Under the pieces are notes generated by a model. It saw only the letters and a program-made list of their open reading frames with translations, did no database searches and had not been told where the DNA came from. The position numbers and the translations under genes were made by a program. DNA of 64,000 bases from Euglena gracilis (lineage: Eukaryota; Euglenida; Euglenophyceae; Euglenales): the NCBI GenBank assembly GCA_039621445.1, contig CP154956.1, positions 89,348,482 to 89,412,481 on the forward strand, in the 5' to 3' direction. The stretch's first letter is position 1, and the number at the start of each line of letters is the position of its first letter. This document shows, in pieces, positions 8,581 through 20,638 of the stretch.

Positions 8581-10640
8581 CCGGACCAGGGGCACCCAAG
8601 AGCGGCCCAGGGGGGGCCGCCAAAAACACCCGGGGGGGGGGGGCACGAGCGGCCAAGGGGGGCCAAAAAAAAAAAATAAAAAAAAGCGGCCAGGGGGCCG
8701 CGCCCACACCCGGGGGGGGGAACCCAAGAGCGGCCCAGGGGGGGCCGCCCACGACCCCAGGGGGGGGGCGCCGAAGAACGGCCCAGGGGGGCCGCCCAGA
8801 CCCCAGGGGGGGGGGCCGAAAAGCGGCCCAGGGGGGCCGCCCAGACCCCGGAGGGGGGGGGGGGCGCCGAAAAGCGGCCCAGGGGGGCCGCCCAGACCCC
8901 GGGGGGGGGGGGGGGCGCCGAAAAGCGGCCCAGGGGGGCCGCCACGCCCCCAGGGGGGGGGGGGCGCCGAAAAGCGGCCCAGGGGGGCCCCCCATACCCC
9001 GGGGGGGGGGGGGCGCCGAAAAGCCGCCCAGGGGGGCCCCCCGAGGGGGGGGGCGCCGAAAAGCGGCCCAGGGGGGGCCGCCCACGACCCCAGGGGGGGG
9101 GGGGCGCCGAAAAGCGGCCCAGGGGGGCCGCCCACGACCCCAGGGGGGGGGGGCGCCGAAAAGCGGCCCAGGGGGGCCGCCCAGACCCCGGGGGGGGGGG
9201 CGCCGAAAAGCGGCCCAGGGGGGCCGCCCAGACCCCAGGGGGGGGGGGGCGCCGAAAAGCGGCCCAGGGGGGGCCGCCCAGGGGGGGGGGGGGCCGAAAA
9301 AAAGGGGGCCGCCCAGACCCCAGGGGGGGGGGCGCCGAAAAGCGGCCCAGGGGGGCCGCCCAGACCCCAGGGGGGGGGGCGCCGAAAAGCGGCCCAGGGG
9401 GGGCCGCCCAGACCCCCGGGGGGGGGGGGGGGGGGGGGGGCGCCGAAAAGCGGCCCAGGGGGGCCGCCCAGCCCCGGGGGGGGGGGGCGCCGAAAAGCGG
9501 CCCAGGGGGGCCGCCCACGACCCCAGGGGGGGGGGGGCGCCGAAAAGCGGCCCAGGGGGGGCCGCCCAGACCCCAGGGGGGGGGGGGGCCGAAAAGCGGC
9601 CCAGGGGGGCCCCCCAGACCCCAGGCCGCCCAGACCCCAGGGGGGGGGGGGCGCCGAAAAGCGGCCCAGGGGGGCCGCCCAGACCCCAGGGGGGGGGGGG
9701 CGGAAAAGCGGCCCAGGGGGGCCGCCCAGACCCCAGGGGGGGGGGGGCGCCGAAAAGCGGCCCAGGGGGGCCGCCCAGACCCCAGGGGGGGGGGGGCCGA
9801 AAAGCGGCCCAGGGGGGCCGCCCAAAAAAAAAAAGCGGCCGGGGGGCCGCGCCCACACCGGGGGGGGGGAAGAGCGGCCCAGGGGGGCCGCCCACGACCC
9901 CGGGGGGGGGGGGCGCGCGCGAAAAGCGGCCCAGGGGTGCCGCCCAGACCCCAGGGGGGGGGGGGCGCCGAAAAGCGGCCCAGGGGGGCCGCCCAAACCC
10001 CCCGGGGGGGGGGGGGGGCACGCACGGCCCAGGGGGGCCGGCAAAAAAAAAAAAAAAAAGCGGCCAGGGGGCCGCGCCCACACCCGGGGGGGGGGGGAAC
10101 CCAAGAGCGGCCCAGGGGGGCCGCCCAGACCCCAGGGGGGGGGGGGGGCCGAAAAACGGCCCGGGGGGGCCGCCCAGACCCCAAGGGGGGGGGGCGCCGA
10201 AAAGCGGCCCAGGGGGGCCGCACAGACCCCAGGGGGGGGGGGCGCCGAAAAAGCGGCCCAGGGGGGCCGCCCCAACCCCCGGGGGGGGGGGGGCGCCGAA
10301 AATCGGCCCAGGGGGGCCGCCCAGACCCAGGGGGGGGGGGGGGGGCGCCGAAAAAGCGGCCCAGGGGGGCCGCCGCCCAGACCCCGGGCGCCGAAAACGG
10401 GGGGCCGGCCCAGGGGGGGGGGGGCGGAAAAGCGGCCCAGGGGGCCGCCCACCCACACCGGGGGGGGGTCGCACGGCCCAGGGGGGCCGAAAAAAAAAAA
10501 AAAAGCGGCCAGGGGGACCGCCAGCCCCAAGGGGGGGGGGGCAACCGAACCCAGACAAGACCCCCACAAAGAAAAGAGCGGCCGGGGGGGCCGCCAGCCC
10601 CAAAGGGGGGGGGGGGGCAACCGAACCCAGACAAGACCAC
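8580..10640. repeat. G-run minisatellite in the gypsy 3' region
   Basis: Tandem units of about 50-60 bp, several tens of copies, each with GCGCCGAAAAGCGGCCCAGG, a G-run of 5-7, CCGCCCAGACCCC, then a G-run of 8-19. Runs of A (8670-8690, 9820-9835, 10040-10060, 10490-10505) interrupt it. Unit length varies mainly through homopolymer length. All six frames are open for hundreds of codons (Pro/Gly/Arg on one side, Pro/Ala/Gly on the other) simply because of the composition. The plus strand is very rich in potential G-quadruplexes. The last units (10540-10640) read CAACCGAACCCAGACAAGACC and align with the minisatellite behind the second gypsy copy. Confidence 0.9.
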
Positions 10641-11100
10641 CCACCAGGGAGAGCCAAGGAGAGCCAAAGCCCGAGCCCAGCCAATTCATGAGGCCAGCCC
10701 GCAAGGCCGGACGACGTCAGCAGCGACGCTCACCGAACGCCTGCGGAGCACGGCCAGGGATTGGCTGGCGTCCACCCCCACCCGGACCACAGGAGCCCGC
10801 CCGCAGCCGGCACGCCAGGCAGCGGCGCAACGAAGGACCGGGGAGCCCCGGCCAGGCTCCTGTGGCAGGGGGGCGAGAGAGGCAGCGTCCAGGCCCGGCA
10901 GCCGGAGGCAAGGCCGAGGAAGGGGAGAGTTGGCGGACCGGCCGCTGCACCTTCCATTGCCACTATTACAGCCTGCTGTTGTATATAGCGAACCACTGCG
11001 CTAATTCAGCATCAAAATAGCGCAAACCGCACCTCTAACTGTTCTGTTTTTCACTGCAGGCTCCCGCTTTTTACCCATGGTTTCAATTCAAGATTGTGCC
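10640..11100 (+). other. Probable remaining gypsy 3' sequence (UTR/LTR), no ORF
   Basis: GC-rich non-repetitive sequence after the minisatellite. It contains TGTTGTATATAGCG at about 10977, a possible TATA element, and then changes abruptly to AT-richer sequence at about 10990-11060. It could be the 3' LTR, but no second LTR is in the window to compare with, so the boundary is a guess. Confidence 0.3.
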
Positions 11101-12839
11101 TGCTGAATCAAGACCAAGGTCAAATTATATCAATTTTCAAGGAATTTCAAAGCAATTCAAGGAAAGGCACTGGAGCCAAGGAAGTGCAAAAGTTCAAGAA
11201 AGTCAAAAATCCCAAGGGCGGAGCAAGCAAGGGATTACAAAAAAGATTCGTTATCTGCTGGCGCAGGACAGCAGTACAAGCCCAAAAGGTGTTGGTGCTG
11301 GGGTATCTGAAGCCTAGGGGAGGGCAACCAGGCCTTTTCCTAAACCCCCCCCACTGCCGGAAGGGACGCCAAGCCGGACTTCCCCCTCCAACCACTCCCC
11401 AAAAAGGAGGGCCTTCGGTCCCCGGGAAAAAATCCTACGTGGGAAGGGGAGTATCCCGAACCTACCCCTCTCCCCAGAGCCCATCGCGCCTACCCCCCAC
11501 CACGCCGGTACCCCCTCACGGACCCCCGGGAGTGAAGGCTGGGCAAAAACAACATCGTTCGGGAAACTGTATAGTACGGTGTGTGGGACCGGGTGGGTGG
11601 CTGCTATGGGGGCGTGCCGAAACGTACTTTGATGGACTGTGGGTACGGGGTGTCAGTCCCTTGGCGCTGCTTAGGGTCACCTCCTGCTGCGGGTGCGCAC
11701 CGTTGGGACGGCTAGAAAGTTTCTCAGAAAGTTTTACCCACAATTAGGAATTCCTTCCTTCCGAATCGCCGCGAATTAAAACTGTGGTGTTTTTTTCAAA
11801 AGAAAAAGACGGGAAAAGACGTTTAAGACGGCGTTGAATCTCAGAATGGTCTGTTATCCGTAAAAAAAAGACTTTGGCACCACACTGCAACAGGCTGCTT
11901 GACATCGAGCCAACCCTAAAGCCAGCCGAGTCACGGCACACACAGACCAAGCAGGTAGTCGGCAATACCCACAAGGTGATCGGCAAGACCGCTGGCCGCA
12001 CGATGACTCACCGGAGGCTGCCAATGCCCAACACAGCTTGTGTCTGCACACACGAGCCGCTTCGACAAGACTGAGGAAACCTCACCCACTATGGCCTGGC
12101 CCTGCACGACCCCTGCCCCCACAACCCCGAACCTGCACAACGTCAAGGGTCCACATCACCGTCCCGCCCCGGAACCTCGTCCAGTAAAGTCGGTTCAGCC
12201 TCTGCTTAACCCCCCTGACTATCCATGGGGTTCCCCCATCCGTATTGCCTTAGGATTCTACCTGAATTTTTTCAGAAAATAAAATGGAAAAATTTACGAA
12301 GTTTTTTTCCAGGAAAAATGTTTTTTTTTTATTTTTTCACGTGGAAAAATATGGAAGTGTATTTTTCTTTGAACTAGGCACACATGAGAAAGAAGTTTTT
12401 TTGTGAGGTTACATTGAGGTCACATCCCCTTATATAAAATATTTTTCCGAAATTTTGCCGAAATTTTTCCGAAATTTTTCCGAAAGAAATTTATTTTTTA
12501 TATTTTTCCGGGGAAAAAAGCCTCTCTCCCCCCTGCACACTCAAATCAAGTAGGCTGTGCCACTGGTCGGTGGATTCGGTTCGCCCCACCACCGTTTCCC
12601 CTGCCTCATTTCGATCAATGGAACAGTTGGACCATGTGGTGTGAATGCTACTTGCTGATGGACCCGAAATTGGAGTGAGTCTCAACATGGGGCCGAATCA
12701 ATGACACTTTCCGCAAACTACCAAAGTGAAGAACTGTGGTGCAGCGCATCCGGGTAATATCCTTTGTGGAACGAACGGGAATCAAGGCCCTGGGGATACC
12801 AGTGACATTCCCAGGAGATGACAGTTTTGCGCGGTCCAT
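11100..12839. other. Intergenic, no supported gene
   Basis: Short frames exist (for example 11094-11747, lysine-rich at its start) but none resembles a family. At about 12440-12485 the 11-bp unit ATTTTTCCGAA is repeated three to four times. Poly-T/poly-A stretches fill 12270-12520. Nothing else recognised. Confidence 0.5.
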
Positions 12840-13550
12840 TTGACAGGACAGATTGAAAGCCTGTTAAAAACTGTGTTATCTCTTGCAATTCATAACCTCT
12901 GGCCATGTCCGTTTCCAGTTATTCCGATAATGCATTACAAGTTGCAAAGTGAATGCCCTTCTGATGGGAACACCTCTGAACTCTTCTGTGGACATGGTGA
13001 AGCTCTTCTCTGCACTGATCCGTGACAGCTTGAGCAACACTGCAGGAAGACAGCTCTCAGAGGCACGGTGGGAGCAATCCACCATTCCAATTTGTTTGGG
13101 ATGGCCTGGGGCTGCAGGATGCGGTCAAGACAAGACGTGTGGACAGATGGGCTGCAATCCTGGATTTTTGCAAAAGAGCAGAGCACAGTGTCACTTTCCC
13201 AAGAGATTTTGAATTGTTACCCTTAGCAGGCCGGACAATTGAACAATTCACGGGAGAAACCCATTTGACAACCCTAATAATGCAAGACATCAGTCGGGTT
13301 GCTCATATGGAAACGACGGAAAGCTCCCAGAAATTCTGGAATGACAAGCTGTCCGAGAAGCGAGGGACCTATTTGGTAACACATTCAACAGGGGTGCACA
13401 AGGTGCGCATTCCGAGCCAACAAAAACCACATGCCTTGGAATGGGTGGCAGCAAATCCATGTGCAGCAAATAAAACTTTGATGCCGCCAGGAGAATTCCG
13501 AGCAGTACTGCAATGGGGGGTTGGTACACACCTCCCTCCCCTCTCCTAGG
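12840..13550 (+). pseudogene. Degenerate ORF, possibly the 3' end of a non-LTR retroelement protein
   Basis: Several overlapping frames read protein-like text. The best is 13139-13549, whose end (HALEWVAANP, then LMPPGEFRAVLQWGVG) has the layout W-hh-x-P followed by L-x-P-x-x-F-R-x-x-L-x-x-x-x-G, found after the RT domain in many non-LTR retroelement proteins. No RT catalytic motif is visible here and the upstream part is broken by stops. Identity is tentative; it could be an unrelated dead gene. Confidence 0.28.
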
Positions 13551-13559
13551 GCCTCGCCA

Positions 13560-14340
13560 CGCCATTTACCCCCCCCCTAGCCGCACCCCCTCGCCACGCC
13601 ACCGCAATTTTCGCCATTTTTTCAGGCAACATGTGTCGCACTTAAACATCCACTGCTGCAGGTCCATTGGCATCGAACCTTGTGATAAAGGCATCACCAG
13701 GTCGCCAGCCGTCTCCTGAGCCCTGTTCACGCCGTGCGGTGCACCCTGCCGCCTGTGCCAGCTGTAGGATGAAATGTTGAAGTCCTGCATGCCGCCGTGT
13801 CAAATTGTTTTATTGCGAAACATACCAGGTGATTACCCTGATCATCCGTCACTGTCCCGCACCTTGGGCAATTTGACTTCCAGGCCTTCATGAGGGGTTA
13901 CAACAGACATCGTCCATTGGGTCCATTGGGTGGTTGGTGCGCCGTGTCGAGGGTGTCCGAAGAGGGGCGGGGGAGGGGGTAAATGTCGTGGAGAGGGGGT
14001 TGGAGACCAGGGGGGGGGGAGGGGTGTACCATGGTTTCCAACAAAATATTCCTGGTGACGGCAAGGCTGTTCGGTTAACCAAAGCACAGTTACTTGACTA
14101 GGGAGGCTAGGCACAGCGGGGGGGGCTGAGGGGGGGGGGGCGAGCGGCCGCGCGGGCGGCCGCGCGGGGGGGGGGCACAGTAGCGGGGGGCGGAAGGGGG
14201 GGCGAGCGGCCGTGCGGGCGGCCGCGCAAGGGCCGCGCGGGGGGGGGGGGTCCGGGACCCCCCTGAGCGGCGCGCCTAGCCTCCTAGGACCCCCCAGTTA
14301 TTTTATTGATTGCCCCCCGAACAGTTAATTGCAGTTAATT
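13560..14340. other. G-rich intergenic stretch with CGGCCGCGCGG palindromes
   Basis: Alternating G-runs and short GC palindromes. At 14135-14240 the motif CGGCCGCGCGGGCGGCCGCG occurs in at least two near copies, strongly self-complementary. No gene recognised. 13,600-13,860 is ordinary unique-looking sequence. Confidence 0.5.
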
Positions 14341-14368
14341 CCAAAAAAAAACGTATTTCATTATATTC

Positions 14369-14554
14369 TTGCAGTTCTTCTTCAGGATGACATCATGGGT
14401 TTGGTCACATTTTCAAAAGAATGGCTCCATGGCACGATGCAAGGTGCTTGACCTGAACAACAAGGAGTGTGGGGAGCAGTTGTCACCCGTGAATGCCCAA
14501 AGTGCACCTGTGAACGCCAAAAACGCGAACTTCGTTAGGACACACCTGACATAA
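14369..14554 (+). pseudogene. BED-finger-like fragment (hAT transposase type)
   Basis: A 61-codon frame preceded by a plausible 3' splice site (TATTCTTGCAG at about 14363-14373). It contains SWVWSHFQKN followed by C, C and NFVRTHL, resembling the W-hF-C-H layout of BED zinc fingers at the N-terminus of hAT transposases. Cys spacing is irregular, so either a relic or a chance match. No transposase core follows. Confidence 0.3.
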
Positions 14555-14559
14555 GGAAC

Positions 14560-17140
14560 CGCTAAGGGAGTGTGAGGCAGCCCGTGAATTTGGATAACGG
14601 CGCCCGTTTTCTCACCGGGAAGCGTGATCGGACCCCGATTTTTCTTATAGAAACCGTGTTTGGCCCGATTTTGAGACATTAAAAGTCTTAAATCTTCGGA
14701 GTGAGGAAGTAAGCCAGAAAGGAAAATGACTTTTGTTTTTTTGGCAAGAAATTGATACGGTGGCGGATAATCGAAATTAATCGAGTTTATCGGAGTTTGG
14801 TTAATCGACGCCCGACCCCCAATTAACCATGGTTAATCGCTTGACCTGAAAAATGACGGGCCCAACCCTGAGTCGCCCTCGCGATTGTCGGATCGGCCAG
14901 AATCTGAGTCGAAATTTTTGGTAATTTTCAGTGATCTTTGGTTTAAGATGCTTAATAAACCTTACAGAAACGTTTTTTCTCTTTAAATCACCCACCAGAG
15001 CGGTCCCGGGGGGCACCAGAGTTGTGAAATTAGGATTTCCCAGTGACAGAAAATAAGAGCTCCAGGCGGCGTGGCTGAATTTGGTGGTGATCGCCAGTCG
15101 TCTGATGAAAAGAGCTTTCGATTGAGGGGTGACATTGTCCAAAACCCGGCGTCCGGAACGCCGGGTTTTGGACAGAACCGGCGTCCGCCACCCCTTTTTT
15201 GTAGTAGTGCCAAGGTTTTAGGGGTGCCCAGGGGCGACCGCGGCGCCTTCGGCGCTGCGGTCCCCGCCCCTGGGCTCCCCCTAACTCTTGGCCCAAACAA
15301 AGTTCTTGGCAAAGCCTATGGATCTCCAAAAAGTTGTAACCAATATTTTCAATGTGTTTTGAAGCAAAAAGAAACCCCCCCCCCCATAATTAAGAATGAA
15401 ACATTTCCCGGACCCCCAATTTTCTAAATTATGGGGGGGTCAATTATGGGGGATTTTTCACGGGGATTCTCAGAAATGCATTTCTCCCCATCGCATGCAG
15501 TTTAGTTCCAAGTTGGCCTGAGCGACACCCTGGAACAGAGCTTTTCTGCACAAAGTTTGCTTTCTTTTGCACTTGGACTGGACAGCCGATTTCCTTCTGT
15601 TTCTGTTGTGCTTGTTGCTTTTTTGCTTTTTTTCTGCCGAGGCACACATGGAATATTGTGCAATCGCAAAACGTTGAACCAGCATTAAAGCACAAATGAT
15701 ATCTTGCTCTCCTCAAAGATGCAAGAATGAAGGTCTCTGCCTCCCGTGTCTGGGTCCGGTCCATGCTTTCCTTGGTTCTTCCTTGCAAATGGGCAAAACC
15801 ACCGAAAAACAGCCCTTGCACCGAAAAAAAGCCCTTGCAGAAAATTGTTCCTGTTTTGTACATCCCATTTTATAAGCACTCTACCGACTATTCCCCCCTG
15901 TACTCTTCCCATCCCGGGCTCGGAAAGAGTACGATGGTAGTGCACTTTTGCCCCCCCCCCCGAGCTCTTCCCATGGGGCTCAGAAGGCGCGCAAATAGTG
16001 GAAGAGCACGGGGGGGGGCATGGCAATCTGCTGTCCCTTCTTTCTTCCTGACTGCCGAGCAACGTTCCGTCCCAGTGTGCAGCACCTCCTGTACCCCGCT
16101 CTATGCCCCGAGTGCTCTCAACCCGCCTCATTCATTGAGGACCCTTAAGGCTCGCAGTAATTGCATCTGAAAGTTTTGCTTTAAGTCTTGCTTGCGATAT
16201 GTGAATCTTACTCAGTGCGTCAGTAGCCATATTCCTCAAACACCATGTTGGATGAAATCTGTGTCCCCCCCCCTCCGGATGCCTGCCCTGAAATCTGTAA
16301 TCCATGGATGTTAGGCAGTGGGACGAGGTCAGGAAGTTCACCGGTAGCAAAGGCCGTAATCTTTCACGTAAGTATTTTTCATGAAATTTCACGGCTTTTG
16401 TAAGTAATTTTGTGGACCATGAAAAGTTCGATTTTCATTCACTATTAATGTTTGCGTCCTGCGGAAAATGAAATGCTTCATTGCACTGGCAGTGCGGGCC
16501 TCGCCTTTTATCCGTCTTGTAAAACATCGTTTTAAATCAGTTTTAAAAACAGGTGTCGGAAGTTAGACATAAGAGGGCTGGTCGTCTTGCCGGCTATTGG
16601 CTGCCGTCCAGCGGTCTAGATATGAAGCTTGCGCAGTCCTGGATGTAAGAAAATTTTGCGTTCGCAGTTGGGATGGAGTCCAGCCGAAGCCGTCGTGTTC
16701 AAAAAAAGGGGGTCTTTCCCCCAGCTTGTGTGTCACCAGCTTGAAATCCCAGCTTCTTCCGAAAAAGTTTTTTCAACAAAAAACGGCAAACCCACCGCTC
16801 ACCACGGCACTGAAAATTGGCACTTGCAAGGTAGTGGAGTTCAAAATTCTCTTTCAATTCACACGATAAGGATTCCACCTGTCAACAACTGCTCCATTAA
16901 GCTCATAGTGGTTGCAAAAAGAACCCAACTTCAGGTACATTTTTGATTGAATGAGGGGGCTATTTCCCAATTTGGGATGGAGTTAACATCACCAAAAATA
17001 AATTCTTGGCTGAAACTTCCCAAGGCAATTGTTTGATTTGAGCATTTGGGTCTGGGGGAATTTGGTTCGCCCACTCTCAAATCCAAATCTCACAGCCATC
17101 TTTGACCCCGTTTTTTAGCATTTGGGCAGAATATGTATCA
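14560..17140. other. Intergenic, repeats and hairpins only
   Basis: No convincing gene. It holds a 12-bp-stem hairpin with a TTC loop (15236-15262) and a small inverted repeat of C-run/ATAATT type (15375-15391 against 15426-15451). A 12-bp piece reading ATGCCTGCCCTGAAAT at about 16280 also occurs in the inverted ends of the element at 17871. The minus frame 15444-15863 is open but matches nothing known to me. Confidence 0.5.
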
Positions 17141-17149
17141 GTTTGAGGT

Positions 17150-17330
17150 TTGGCACATCTGATGAGGACCCTCGGCCACCAAGGAGGGGGGTGGAAACTT
17201 CTTTTGTCCGAAGTTTTTTTTTTGGCCTCCCGGACCTGGAAAAATTGTTTTTGAGCCGAAAATGAGTGTTTATCGACCCCACCGCACACCATTTTGGGCC
17301 CGAAAACTTGTGGAGTTTGGGTGAAAAACG
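17150..17330 (-). repeat. Single inverted copy of the 165-bp dispersed repeat
   Basis: Read on the minus strand, it contains GGGTCGATAAACACTC, TTTTCGGCTCAAAAACA, CCAGGTCCGGGAGGCCAAAA and a poly-A block, in the same order as the monomers at 22239-23025 and 49850-50170. It is isolated and in the opposite orientation. Confidence 0.75.
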
Positions 17331-17339
17331 GGTCAAAAA

Positions 17340-17870
17340 AGTCGGGAAAAAACCAATAAAATGGGTGGGGTGTATGGGGGGGTTAACATTTCAGAAATTA
17401 CCGTAAAATCACTGAAAATAACTGTGGGGGTATACGGGTCGCAGGTGGGGTCGCGGGGGGGGGTCGCAGGGGTGAACGTGGCATTTTTGACAGGCCACAA
17501 GTGACCAATGTGACCTCACACACAACGTCACATGTCACCTATTTTTGGAAATGTTGGGCCCAAAAATAGATCCAATCAGTTTTGACAATTTTAATTACAG
17601 ATTTTGGTGCAAAATCCTAATAAGGTGCCATTTTTGGGCTCAACCTGGGATGCGGAAACCCTCCATGTCCGGGTCGCGGGGGGGGGGGGGGCGGGGTACA
17701 CACCCTGTAAATAGCAAAACTGTAAGTTCGCGTAATTTATAATTTACAAATTGCACAAATTTTGCAATGCTTGTCTTTTCGGTGTTCCATTAAACCCCCC
17801 CCATTTAGAACGACCCCCCTCTGATAAAGGCCCCCCCATATTTACCGACCCATTCGGAAAATTACACCAG
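17340..17870. other. Intergenic, fragments shared with 49640-49760
   Basis: At 17690-17770 a G-run is followed by ACACCCTGTAAAT and later GCGTAATTT-TAATTTA-AAATTGCACA. The same order occurs at 49645-49775, where an extra stretch (about 49662-49725) separates the two parts. No gene. Confidence 0.45.
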
Positions 17871-19190
17871 TTTAAAAACGTGTTCAGCCCGCCAAATGCC
17901 TGCCCTGAAATTCGTGGTCTTGAACACGTTTTCAATGAAGGCATTTGTGGCAATGACACGTTTTCAGTGAAGGCATCTGTGTTCAGGCACGTTTTCAGTG
18001 AGGGCATCTGTGGCAACCCCCAGCAAGAAACAAAAATCGCTATCAGGAAAAATCGGCGTGCGGTTGAGAGGCCGGGTGGTCCTCAACGTGTGAGGCGGGT
18101 CGGGGGCACTCTACAACACGAAGAAGACGACAACAAGAAGGCTAGGTTGCCTTGGCACAACAACAGGGAAGGGGCGAAAATCACGGCACACGACAGGCTT
18201 TACACAAAAAAGAGCCATACTTTGGCCGCCGCAAATCTTGGCAATGAAAATGATATGCCAAACCGCAGGCGTCTCAGACAACTTTGTTCAGCTCCACACA
18301 ATTTGGATTTTTCGGAATGGCAACACCACAAAAACCACATTTCTCCTGTTTTGTAGGCAGTCGGGACACAGCACGAGGCACAGGGGGTTGGTCAGGGGAG
18401 GAGACAGAGCTGAGAACGTTGCTCGGCGGTGGGAAAGACAGAGGGAACACTGGTCAGGTCCTGATCTTCGACCGAGTGTTCGTCACTTGATGGGGCGCAA
18501 AAATTTGGCACAAGTTGACCACGTTGCAACGTTCCGCGCCGTAGCTGCACCGTCGTCCTCCTCCTCGGTTTTCAGGGTGACTGACGGCGGGCAGGCGGCC
18601 GAGGGTTGGGTGAGGGACAACAAAGAAAGCATCCAGCTCAGGATAAGAGGCTTGCCGATGTTGACACAGTTTGGCGAACTCCAAACAGTTGGCAACAGCA
18701 GCAAGCTCTGCACCTACGGAGCCGGACTTTTTCTTTGTGTTGCCCTATGCCAGCCAGGTGCCATGAAGGGGGTCAACCTTCGGCTTCTTGGCATCTTGCT
18801 GGTATACCGCGAGAGCAGCCAGGAACAGTTCCGTCCTAGGGGGTGGTGGCAAAAGACCATTCACAAAGTTTGCCGTGCGTTTGGCCATATTGGCAGGGCT
18901 GCGGGAAAAAGGAAAAAAAGAAAAAAAGGGGGGGTGACACGTTTTCAGTGAGGGCATTTGTGGCAATGACACATTTTCAGTGAAGGCATCTGTGTTCAAG
19001 CATGTTTTCAGTGAGGGCATTTGTGGCAATGACACGTTTTCAATGAAAGCATCTGTGTTCAGGCACGTTTTCAATGAGGGCGCCGTTTTTTGCGTCCGAA
19101 TTTCACAAATTCGCGTTTTTGACCCCTTGCGTGAATCATGACCACGAATTTCAGGGCAGGCATTTGGCGGGCTCTGAACACGTTTTTAAA
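17871..19190. mobile_element. 1.32-kb element with ~50-bp terminal inverted repeats
   Basis: The left end (17871-17919) and right end (19140-19190) are inverted copies differing only by a 2-base gap; both begin TTTAAAAACGTGTTCAG and end in CCACGAATTT or its complement. Inside each end sits a minisatellite of about 32-bp units (17925-18016 and 18935-19083) with the core CACGTTTTCAGTGAAGGCAT. The central 0.9 kb carries no recognised transposase; plus and minus frames there are partly open but unidentified and may be captured host sequence. No target duplication could be found at the borders, so the class is open (foldback or MITE-like). Confidence 0.7.
18935..19083. repeat. 32-bp minisatellite, right subterminal array
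   Basis: Four to five units alternating between a GTGGCAATGACACG and a GTGTTCAGGCACG junction around the core TTTTCAGTGAGGGCAT. It is the same family and orientation as the array at 17925-18016, so the two arrays flank the element core as direct repeats. Confidence 0.8.
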
Positions 19191-19779
19191 AAAAATTGTG
19201 GCTGAGCCCAGATTTCAGCCTGAAACGTGTTCAGGGGGCTCCCTGGCTGAATTTTTTGCACTCCTTCCTGGGGATATCACTTCTGCAGGGACCAATACCT
19301 CCCCCTTTGGAATCTCGACTGGCATGAATGCCGAAAAGCAAATTTTCGTCCGATGAAATCCCGACTGTCGGCCCAGGTCGAACAGTCTTTTCTCGACCGG
19401 TGATTTTTTGGCGTGCCCGTCGTCGTGAGAGTCGAGTTCCCTCTAAAACTGCCATTTTTGTTACTTGCCTGTGAAATTCCAAAAAAAACCTTTGGCGACC
19501 TTGATTCTTTTCAGGCCCTGCTTCAACTGTAGCAAAAAAAATGCGAAACATGCCGCAAACATTTCAAAAAGTTTTCCGCGCCGTAAACTCCGGGCGGGGG
19601 GTCTCGGCTGAACCGACCCCCCCCCCGTCTGTCCACAACGAACATAAGCCCCTGCCCCTGAACCACGCAACTGGGGAGGGGGCAACACACCCCAGGAGGA
19701 ATCAGAGTTGTCAAGGATGGCAAAAACATCTCTGGGAATTAGCTCGGCAAATCCTGAGTTCCCCACGCATGGCCCAAGT
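19191..19779. other. Intergenic, no supported gene
   Basis: Short frames only. The stretch lies downstream of the EF-1alpha pseudogene on its strand; GTGTTCAG-type motifs related to the neighbouring element occur at about 19226. Nothing else recognised. Confidence 0.4.
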
Positions 19780-20245
19780 CATTCTTCGTCTGGATGGTGG
19801 TGAACTTGCAGGCAATGTGGCAGTCCAGCACCGAGGCCAATCTGATGAGTGTGGTTCAGAATGATGACCTGAGGAAATGTGTATGTGGAAAGGAACAAAA
19901 CGATTTGTCCATCTGTGGCACAGAATGGCACCAACCAGAAACATTTTTGAAGCCAGACAAAAAGCAATGAAGCCAGACAGAAAAACATTGAAGAGAGGCT
20001 TACCTGGGCAGTGAAGTCAGCAGTCACCTTGGCGGGATCGTTCTTGGCGTTCGAGGCCACATAACCACGGCGAATATCCTTGACAGACACGTTCTTCACG
20101 TTCTTCACGCTGAAGCCAAGGTTGCCGCCAGGGACAGCCTCGCTCAGAGCCTCGCATCTCCACAGACTGGACTTCAGTGTTCAAGTTGTTGATCACCAGG
20201 CTTCAAGGCACCAGTCTCAACACGACCAACAGGCAGTTCCAATAA
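19780..20245 (-). pseudogene. EF-1alpha pseudogene fragment with retained intron
   Basis: Minus-strand reading gives PVGRVETGALKPG (about 20240-20200), then [34 protein letters not shown] and FTAQ, ending at an AG|GTAAGC donor at about 20005. A roughly 135-nt intron ends in TTTCCTCAG, after which [13 protein letters not shown] and, in a shifted frame, [17 protein letters not shown] follow. This is the domain II/III part of translation elongation factor 1-alpha, which carries aminoacyl-tRNA to the ribosome. At least three frameshifts and a missing segment (before VLDC) mark it as dead. Because the intron is kept, it arose by DNA duplication and not by retrotransposition. Confidence 0.85.
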
Positions 20246-20638
20246 CAGTACGTATCAATCAATCAATGAATCAATCAAGTAGCACGAGTGGACCCATCAC
20301 ACAGTTGACGTTTCACGAAGTAAAGCCAAAAAATATGTGCCGGTCTTCCACTGGGCATTGTGCTAAAGGATAAGCATAAGAAGGGTGGCAGAGAGGAGTT
20401 AGGAATCGGGCTTCCTTCCGCGATCTGTACTAAAGATGTGAACACTTTTTTCGAATAGTGTGCATGCTCGAACCAGAGAAATATCGACAGGAGAGTGGTT
20501 CGGCTTTTGGAGACCGCTGGTATAAAACATTTTGGTGGAAACATTTGACATTAATTCAGGTTTTTATTTTCAAACAAAACATTTTTTTAACTTGCCTCCT
20601 GAGCCCCACATGCTATCTAAGCGAAGCGAATAGTCAGT
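20246..20638. other. Spacer between EF-1alpha pseudogene and tRNA gene
   Basis: Contains an imperfect AATCAATCAATGAATCAATC repeat at about 20255-20277. No gene seen. Confidence 0.4.

Noticed and set aside
8133-10704. Five very long overlapping ORFs (up to 844 codons) on both strands
   Set aside because: They are Pro/Gly/Ala/Arg repeats produced by the G-run minisatellite, open in all frames at once and sensitive to run length.
17860-19200. Target-site duplication for the element with ~50-bp inverted ends
   Set aside because: Flanks (ACACCAG left, AAAAATT right) do not match at any plausible length.
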